64,000 bases of DNA, from contig OZ018393.1 in NCBI GenBank assembly GCA_963969525.1, forward strand, positions 27,223,183 to 27,287,182, written 5' to 3'. This stretch comes from Ontholestes murinus. Its lineage: Eukaryota > Arthropoda > Insecta > Coleoptera > Staphylinidae. Within the stretch, counting starts at the first letter, position 1. The number at the start of each line of letters is the position of its first letter. The notes under the pieces were generated by a model. The model did no database searches. It was not told the origin of the DNA and saw nothing but the letters and a program-made list of their open reading frames with translations. The position numbers and the translations under genes are program-made. Below are positions 56,768-64,000 of this stretch, one piece after another.

Positions 56768-57650
56768 ATGTTAACAAGTGAACAGAAAACTCTAATTGTT
56801 AAATGGTTTTGTGAAGGTCATTTCATGAATGAAATCGCAAATAATTTGTTTGTTTTGGCATACAATGTGACAGTAAACACCAGTTCGGTCTTCCGTGTTA
56901 TACAATTATTTGAGGAAACTGGTTCTATAAATCCAGTGCTCAAAAGAACGGAGACCTCAAAGTGAAATGCGGGAAATTATGGATTATAAAATGGTAACAG
57001 AAAATGACACGTTATCAACAAGAAAATTCAGAAATTAATGCCGGAAAATCAGAAGTGCATAAACTACGTACGTTTTTCAAATTTAAAAGAACCAAAGATG
57101 TTTTCGCGGAAGACCATGGTCGTCGGATGGAATTTTTGTAAAGATGTAATGGATAGACTAAACAATCATTACAAATTTCTTCGAAATATTCTATTCTTTA
57201 CATGGTCGTCACAATCCTTCGGTAATGTGATACTGGTCCCAAGAAATCAAGCACCAAAGAATAAATTTAAGAACTCAGTACCTCCAAAAACTTAACGTTT
57301 GGACGGGCATTTTGGGGGACACAATTATAGGAATATATTTATTGAGGGTATGAAAAGTATGTCCTGCTCATAATGCGGCTGTGGAATATTTAAATCAAAT
57401 ATTTCCCCGCCGAATTATTAGCACCAAAGGAGACATAAAATGGCCACTAAGATCTCCTGATTTGTTCCCAAATGATTTTTTTCTTTGGGGCCATATATCA
57501 GATACTAAAATAATGGTATATTCAAAAATATAAGTGCAGTTAAAAATATAATAATATGTCAACTAAAATAAACTACCTCTCATTCTAGAGCAGCAGACTT
57601 TTTTAATTTATCGATGAAGAGAGATCTCAAAAATAACTTCTAAGATATGA
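56768..57650 (+). pseudogene. Mariner-like transposase, broken
   Basis: MLTSEQKTLIVKWFCEGHFMNEIANN with a helix-turn-helix and SSVFRVIQLFEETGSINP opens it. MFSRKTMVVGWNFCKDVMDRLNN follows, then VWTGILGDTIIGIYFIEG and late text equivalent to RWPLRSPDLFPNDFFLWGHI in mixed frames. Several frameshifts. It belongs to the IS630-like Tc1/mariner superfamily, distinct from the three mariners elsewhere in the window. Confidence 0.6.
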
Positions 57651-57729
57651 TTATAATTTGCCCAGTGGTAGAAAATAAATGGACCTATATAATCAATCAA
57701 TGTACTAATATTATTGGTGAGTAAAGCGT

Positions 57730-58097
57730 ATTTCGCCATGTCACACATCTTCAAATCAAAACAAGTTCACCGCAATACGAAATTCAGAGTATTCAGGGTA
57801 TATAAAGCCATCTTATTCTTCTTCACTTACAGCAGTGAAACATGGACGTTGACACAAAACAACGAAATTAAAATCGATACATTGTGAAGAAAGATCCTGC
57901 GACGCCTGGGCCCAATTAAGGAGAACAATGAGTACAGAATCCGACGAAATAAAGAGCTGTTCACCATCTTTGAAGAACACCCTGTATCAGTAATTGTGAA
58001 GCTACAGAGACTTCAATGGGCAGGATAACTGCTAAGAATTCAGGAAGACATGATGCCACGAAGAGTGCACAAGTGCAAGATGGACGAAAAAAGGCTA
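57730..58097 (+). pseudogene. RTE-like LINE C-terminal region, first part
   Basis: In shifting frames: YSSETWTLTQNNEIK (the YGSETW motif), LRRLGPIKENNEYRIRRNKEL, VKLQRLQWAG and MPRRVHKCKMDEKRL. This is the standard text at the end of RTE-type reverse transcriptase. It is split at 58097 by an I-type insertion and resumes at 58631. Confidence 0.7.
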
Positions 58098-58206
58098 TCT
58101 GGATCTGGATTGAGTTTGCCAAGGGTGATCAAATCATTGACCAGAGCACTTAGGCCTCACTAGGCCCATTGTGCCCCCCTGACTGGGACAGCCCTGCGTT
58201 GTTCTA

Positions 58207-58529
58207 TCACTCATTTAGCCACCCAAGGTGGCGAGCAAAGGACAGCACAACGCTTGGAGGGTTATCCCTTATGTTGGCCATGCTCGGCCAGAGCTCCCCT
58301 AGCATGGATTCTCTAAGGTGGGCGAGAGCCGGGCAGGTGGTTAACACATGTTCCACTGTCTCGTCCTCTTCTTCACATGCTCTACATATGGGGGTTTCCA
58401 CCAGTCCCATAGTAAACAAGTGTTTCCTTAGCTGACAGTGACCCGTAAGGATACCTGTGATAAGACGCAGATTCCCCCGGGATAGTCGCAAATAATATTC
58501 AGCTGTTTTCAGATTGGGTGAGCGTATTG
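58207..58529 (-). pseudogene. I-type ORF2 C-terminal fragment
   Basis: YLRLSRGNLRLITGILTGHC, LRKHLFTMGLVETPICRACEEEDETVEHVL and TTCPALAHLR give the Cys/His ending seen also at 46960-47074, followed by WPSMANIRDNPPSVV and a stop at 58207. It is continuous but lacks RT and RNase H. Confidence 0.75.
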
Positions 58530-58629
58530 CTTCCTTGGCCTGTCTGCAGCCTCCTTGGCCTGTCTGCAGCCTCCTTGGCCTGTCTGCAGCCTCCTTGGCC
58601 TGTCTGCAGCCTCCTTGGCCTGTCTGCAG
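58530..58629 (-). repeat. Five tandem copies of a 20-bp unit
   Basis: Minus-strand unit ctgcagacaggccaaggagg, five copies, the last differing by one base. It sits exactly between the I-type coding fragment and the target duplication. Confidence 0.9.
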
Positions 58630-58630
58630 C

Positions 58631-58800
58631 AAAAAGGCTAATGGGAAGGCCAAGTAAGCGTTGGGAAAATTCTGTCGAAGAAGACACCAAAAAAGTCCTA
58701 AAACTAAGGGGTTGGCGAAGAGTGGCGATGGTCTGTACAGAATGGTGGAATAAATTAAGGGAGGCCAAGACCAGAATCATAGTTGTAAAGCCATTGAATT
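58631..58800 (+). pseudogene. RTE-like LINE C-terminal region, second part
   Basis: KRLMGRPSKRWENSVEEDTKKVL and GWRRVAMVCTEWWNKLREAK match the common RTE/BovB-type ending (GRPRKRW ... WR..A.DR..WR). It continues the part that ends at 58097. Confidence 0.75.
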
Positions 58801-59007
58801 TAATTCAATATATAATCTTAAATATGTAATAAATAATAATATTAAAATATAACTAAAATATATGATTAATTGATTTTTGTTAAATAGATTTTATTTAAAA
58901 TAAAGCATTGTGTAAGTATTATGGAAAGCTGCAATAAAAAATATTACCTCTAACTGAATTACAATATAAAATCCATCCCACTTAATATGAAAAGATAATG
59001 TGAAGGG

Positions 59008-59295
59008 TTAATTATTAACGCTGATTTTATCATTTAACAGAACACAGTATTTGTTAAATGAATTAATTTTTATTGACTCCATCAGATTAAATTTGGCCTC
59101 TTTTTCTGTTAAATGCTTTAAATAAAAACAAACTTTATGTACTTTCACGCTTTTTCCAAAGCTTCTTCCTGTTTGTTCAAAATAAGCTTTTTGGCAGTTC
59201 CTACAAGTGAGTAAATACACTCTGGATTTTTTATATTTCTGCTTATTTATCTTTGGTTTGTGGAAAATATTAAATTCGTGTTTATTGTACACCAC
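59008..59295 (-). pseudogene. Penelope-like element: GIY-YIG fragment
   Basis: SRVYLLTCRNCQKAYFEQTGRSFGKS corresponds to the GIY-YIG core (the Ile-Gly of YIGQTGRS is altered to Phe-Glu). LKHLTEKEAKFNLMESIKINSFNKY is the C-terminal Glu segment. A deletion joins the two. No hammerhead motif was found below 59008. Confidence 0.65.
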
Positions 59296-60298
59296 GGTAA
59301 TTATTCAATTTAAGAAATTAATTGAATCATCTGTGTCTACTACGAAGGTAAATTTAATATTACAAATATATATTGCAATTAATGCCCGTTATGTAAACCA
59401 AAATATTTTAAACAATTTATAATTAAACTATATTTTTTCTACAGTGGATACCATAGACATTTTGTCTAGGAGTTGGTAAACCCGATCGTTAAATTAAAAA
59501 TAATTTTGTTTCATACATACCACAAAAAATAAAAGGATTTCTGATGTAAAAACTATTAAAGGTACAAATATATCGAGTAACTCTTGGAGGCATGCTTTTA
59601 ATATTGGCAATTTTGTATATTAAATTTGTGAAATTTTTGACGGTATATTTGCAACTGAAGTTGATGAAATCTAAAATATGTCTCTCTTAATGCGGATTTT
59701 TATGTTTAGTTTAATTTGTCCATGTAAATTTGATGATTTAGAGTTCATCGTGATTGTCTTACTTTTTTGCACTTTGTTAAATAGACTTTACTACCTGGCA
59801 ATAATAATAATCATTTATTTCGAAACAGATCTAAAATCTAGTTCGAGGGAAAATACAAAATTAAAGCTAAGCTATAACATAAGTCCTTAAAATTAAAATT
59901 AGTCTAAAAATTAACTAAACCGAAACTAACAATATGATTAATGTTTTTAAAGAAAACAAAAAGTTAGACTAATTTCTCTAATGATGCGGAAAATTTACTT
60001 AAACTATTCTATTTCCAAAGATATCCATGGAATGATGGATAGAATTGTAAAGCCATTTCATGGAGATCAATGATGAATTGCGGTGCGCATTTGTCTTGCA
60101 AATATAATTACGAAATAATGGCGCGTTTTTGTAATTATTTAACTATATAGGTATACTAATTTGGAGAAAGTTCTACGTGTAGATAATTTGGAAACTTCAA
60201 AGAATGATAGAAAATCACTGTAGGAGACAGAATAATCATAATATAATACACATACATTGTTTTGTAATACTGATAACGCAAAAAATCTTTTGTATCTT

Positions 60299-62560
60299 TT
60301 AAATTACAGTAATATACATTTGCTTAAATGGTGACCAGACTTGATAACAATATTCTAATTTAGAACGAACAAATTTATAGTACAACAACTTAAGAACAAC
60401 CGGGCTCTCAAAAGAACAACAGGAACGTTTTATAAACCGTAACATTTTGAAAGACTCAGAACAGATATCCCTAATATGATCTGAAAATTCAAAATAAATT
60501 TGAATTATCAAAATGTGTCACGAAGTGAAAGCCTCCACAATTACTTATTTGATCTGAAAATGTTAGCTCGCAATCAAAAAGTGACTCCAAGATTTTTGAT
60601 AATGACACATCTCTCAAGTGTAAAAGACATACATTTGTATTTTTTTACATTTAAGATAGGGATAGTATCACCACACCAATTATCTGCATGCACAAGATCA
60701 CTTTGTAAAGTTATACAGTCATTTATACTGTTGATGTTCCGAAATAATTTTACGTCATATGCATACATCAAGACACTAGATGAAATATCAGTTAGCAGAT
60801 CATTTATAAAAATAATAAATAACAGAAGACCCAAGTTTGAACCCTACGGTACAGCGCTGCTAGGCCTAAAAGTATATGTGTCCTTTGTATTCAACATATT
60901 GTTTCTGTCATGCGAGTATGAACTTATAAGTTGAACGAGGTTTTTAGAAAATTTTTATTACTTGGAGATCAGTAAATTGTGATTAATTGAATCAAACGCT
61001 TTATGCAGGTCTGTGTAGACGACTTCAACTTGACCTCTACTATCCAGAACTTCAGAAATTGAATGGGTAAAAATTAAAAGGTTCGAAGTTGTAGATCTAT
61101 TCTTAATAAAACCATGCTGTCTGGTGATATACGGTTACTCACATGTCTATTTATCTGCGAATATATTATTATCTTAAGTATGTTGGCGAAATTGTTAATA
61201 ACAGAAATGGGTCTGCAGCTATTAATCATACCCTAATGACCTGACTTAAGCACAGGTCCGATCTTCGATAATTTCTAAAGCTGAGAAAAATTATTAGATG
61301 TTAAGGCAAGGTTAAAAATATGGAAACAGAATGGTGGTGACCGTTACTCTGTGGTATTTGTGGTGGATAATGACTTGAAAGAGTCGATGTAAAATCATTA
61401 ATATACCGTGGTAAAAAACATAGAAAATCGTGTTTTATTTCATCCTACATTTAAAAATATGGAGTAAAACAGGCATGAAGCATTGAATACAATCTTTGAG
61501 ACAATAAAACTTGGTATATCATCTAGACCAGCAGTAAAGTTGTTCCTCAATCATCTAGAACGCAAAATTGAGGCTATTCTGACCACCATCCACAAATGAT
61601 TGATTCGATAGAGCATAGTACACAGATTTGAAACAAGATGCGAAGCTATCTACAATTTTTTCTGATAAATCCAATAATTTATCTTCTAAAAGCGTTAATA
61701 CAAGACTAAAGCTTTTTTGGGTCATTAGTAATTGATTTTTCGGTGATTAATGACTTTTGATACACCTTTAGTTTTCGCTTAATTTCACTCCGCAAAATTA
61801 TTACTCGCATGTTGTAAAAATTGTGTTTGGTTTTCCTGTACAGTTTTCTAAAGTACTGCTTAGTTTTAATTAGTTTGATAACTTCTTTGGTAAACTAAAC
61901 GGGATATTTTCGGGATGGTAATTGCTTGCGTATCTGTACATACATAGAAAAGGAATTGTGAAGTAAAGTGTAAAATATCTCAAAGACTACATTTACATTA
62001 TTATTGGCTAAGACAGTCGACCAATCGCAATGTAAAACAGATGAGTATAAACTTCCAAAGTCAGCTTTGTGGAAGTTATAAGCTGTATGACAACTATTAG
62101 GATTAAAGGAACAACTAGATTTTTGAGCGACTTTAATATCTAACTTTAATGTCGGGTAATGAGAACACGCGGGAACTCAAATCATGCGAGCATTTGCATG
62201 TAAGATCAGTAGATGAGATAACTATGTTTAAAAGTCGATTGTCAAGCAATTTTATCATCATTTATCATAGTCTTGAACAACAACAAAAGCGACAACTGTC
62301 TTACCTGTATCGGTGGTGGTAAATATGATTTTATTTTCAGTCAGCTTCTTTTGGACGTTCTTCGCAACGTTTGTCTCGTTATTCAGTTTACTTAGCTGGC
62401 TGTTACTTGTAATGTTGGATGTGAATTGGCATTGATTCTCTAAAGTATTGTTTTTTAGTTCTAATGAGGATTATTTCTGTATCAACCGCTAGATTCTGGG
62501 TATCTAGTGTAGCGATGATTGGTTTTATGTTGTATTTGAAGCCTTTTGACAATCATTTTG
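60299..62560 (-). pseudogene. Jockey/CR1-type LINE relic
   Basis: Minus strand, from the top: a possible ORF1 remnant (62560-62300), an endonuclease-linker part with YNFHKADFGSLYSSV-like text (62100-62000), QVEVVYTDLHKAFDSINHNLL (61040-60980), GLLLFIIFINDLLTDISSSVLMYAYDVKLF (YADD box changed to YAYD), KNLGVTF, then FKMLRFIKRSC and FVRSKLEYCYQVWSP (60450-60320). Related to the elements at 26.9 and 51-55 kb but much more decayed. Confidence 0.7.
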
Positions 62561-62717
62561 TTTCGTTCTCGAACGAACGTATGATAGTATGTTAGGTTGA
62601 TGAATAAATCGTAGGACCTTTGTGATTTAGTTGATTGATTATAGGTAGAGAGGGCTTGTATTTACTTAATATGAGCCACTTTAGATTTTGATTTTGATTT
62701 AGGTACTGGGTTAAATA

Positions 62718-62848
62718 GGTATCTGACGAATTCATACAGACAATCGAATTCTATATTGTTCATAATTAAATTTCAACTTACTCTACTCTAAATTAACCTA
62801 CTCACACAATATAGAATTCGATTGGCTATATGAATCTACCAGACACCG
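62718..62848. repeat. Palindrome with about 43-bp arms
   Basis: 62718-62761 and 62806-62848 agree as GACAATCGAATTCTATATTGT and complement with a few changes outward. The 44-bp spacer is AT-rich. Confidence 0.65.
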
Positions 62849-63049
62849 AATCAATTCAATAAACCAAAAGTTTGGCATGTTTCCAAAGCTTGTAATTTCA
62901 GGAAACATATAGTTGATGCTAATTTATTTGTTTTTAATATTATTTATTTTGAACATGTTTTATGTAGAAGTATCAATTAGTCTCTTAAGTAATGCCCGAA
63001 ATTGTTAATATTAGTTTCTGTAATTTTATCAAACTAATTTTTTTTTAGG

Positions 63050-63140
63050 AATAAAGAAAACACTTTTACTTTTTTATACCACTTTAAACTTTATTTGCAG
63101 TGACTAGTTTCGACTACACGGTAATCATTATCAAACTAAG
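63050..63140 (-). repeat. Terminus related to the 7084-7276 arms, with hammerhead-like core
   Basis: Minus strand: TTTGATAATGATTACCGTG, TAGTCGAAAC (core 63107-63134), then ACTAGTCACTGCAAATAAAG, GTGGTATAAAAAAG and TGTTTTCTTT. Stem II GATTAC/GTAGTC differs from the GACTA/TAGTC of 7.1 kb, but still pairs (one G-U). Confidence 0.6.
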
Positions 63141-64000
63141 ATCCAAGAATAAATTTTATTTGTATCATTTTTACATTTATTACGAAAGGAATTTTTATGT
63201 ACAATGATCTAAAATATATATGGATCAAACACAGAAGTCTTAAATTTTTACTTATATTTGCTATAATATTGTCAATAGTGATTTTTAATTATAAGCTATT
63301 TTATGATTCAATTATGTTAGTGACTTCAAACACATTACTATTTGTGTCTATTTAGTGCCCAAAAAAACCTTCTGGGCTTTGGATATCTTAAAAAATGTCT
63401 GTATTCTCTTCTGCAGGTGAACCGAGATGTTAACACGCACTTAAAGTATATAGTCTTTTAATTGTCACGCAAAAAGTTACATAATATTACCCTACCTAAG
63501 AATGAATGTTCAATTTTTAAACTAATATACAATTATTAAGAAATTCATGTAATTTTAATAGTGTTTGCAGCAGTGTTTACTGTTATTTCATCTTGGTGGA
63601 AATATCTATTATTCATGCCTTCATTATTAGATTGTTCAATTTGAGGAGTCACAATTTTATTACAATACCGTTAAAAGAAATCGACCCTTAAATAAAACCG
63701 TACCTTTACTGCTAAGATTTTGTCAGAGAGGCCATTATCAGTTTTGAATTTGTAAAATATTACACTTCCTGGACAGTCAATACTATGTAGTTATTATAAA
63801 TAAATTGAATGATAGGGGTACAAATTTAAATCCTCTTTTTACAATTTTCAACAGATAGTTGATTTAGCTATGAAAGTTTTAGATACATAACTCCTATATT
63901 TTCAATTAGAGTAGGTTTTTTACTAAAACAATGTCTTTCATTCTAACAACAATTCCAGTGTCGTTGATACCAAATAGTATATATTTATTTAATTATTTAT
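63141..64000. other. AT-rich DNA, nothing recognised
   Basis: No domain or repeat found. Confidence 0.4.

Larger units (their letters stand above)
58098..58630 (-). mobile_element. 5'-truncated I-type LINE, with 10-bp target duplication and 5' minisatellite
   Basis: aaaaaggcta flanks it at 58088-58097 and 58631-58640. Removing the insert joins DEKRL to MGRPSKRW in the RTE-like frame. The copy keeps only the last about 100 codons, a 109-bp 3' UTR and five tandem 20-bp units at its 5' junction. Confidence 0.85.

Noticed and set aside
58169..58829. Plus-strand frames rich in Leu/Ala/Cys repeats
   Set aside because: They come from reading the 20-bp array and the reverse of the I-type fragment; only the part after 58631 is real (RTE-like).
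1..64000. CRISPR arrays, bacterial operons, rRNA or tRNA genes
   Set aside because: No regular spacer-repeat array, no prokaryotic gene arrangement and no tRNA-like box B seen; the window is eukaryotic repeat-rich DNA.

Overview
The window looks like repeat-filled, AT-rich nuclear DNA of an arthropod, most probably an insect. The evidence is indirect: every recognisable coding stretch belongs to a transposable element, and the mix (several mariner lineages, BED-finger hAT elements, Jockey/CR1-type, I-type and RTE-type LINEs, Penelope-like elements, piggyBac- and Tc1/mariner-type MITEs) is typical of beetle, bug or hymenopteran genomes. I see no convincing host protein-coding gene, tRNA or rRNA. 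One 57-bp stretch at 2348 is a weak exon candidate. Species and order cannot be fixed from the sequence alone.

Layout. 1-5.3 kb: single-copy AT-rich DNA with two palindromic elements. 5.3-9.4 kb: a hAT element (minus strand) carrying a Penelope-like (PLE) fragment and a large palindrome, then a decayed Jockey-type LINE with a small insertion. 9.6-10.8 kb: a dead mariner. 10.8-26.8 kb: mostly gene-free DNA with MITEs and repeat ends. 26.9-28.3 kb: a 5'-truncated LINE with an open RT frame. 29.25-34.9 kb: a nested stack, with a PLE 3' end beside a hAT transposase that is split by an about 3.7-kb Jockey-type LINE holding a piggyBac-type MITE. 37.2-40.3 kb: two mariners, one split by a 67-bp insertion with a 15-bp duplication. 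40.3-43.9 kb: LINE fragments and a palindrome. 44.5-48.2 kb: an I-type LINE with RNase H next to a Jockey-type fragment. 50.7-55.4 kb: a nearly intact two-ORF LINE. 55.4-58.8 kb: two mariner-like transposase relics and an RTE-type relic split by an I-type insertion. 59-64 kb: a PLE fragment, a LINE relic and repeat ends.

How the parts relate. The elements form a dated stack: hAT and RTE copies are oldest, LINEs and PLE ends cut them, MITEs and tiny insertions cut those. The most interesting theme is RNA-like. The PLE copy at 29 kb ends in a nearly complete minimal hammerhead ribozyme 33 bp after its GIY-YIG reading frame. Related hammerhead-like cores sit in or beside several palindromes (2.6-3.1, 7.1-7.3, 43.7-43.9, 63.1 kb) and in the 67-bp insertion at 37.9 kb. 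A separate LINE family repeats a two-tier 3'-UTR hairpin at 21.6, 41.6 and 43.5 kb.
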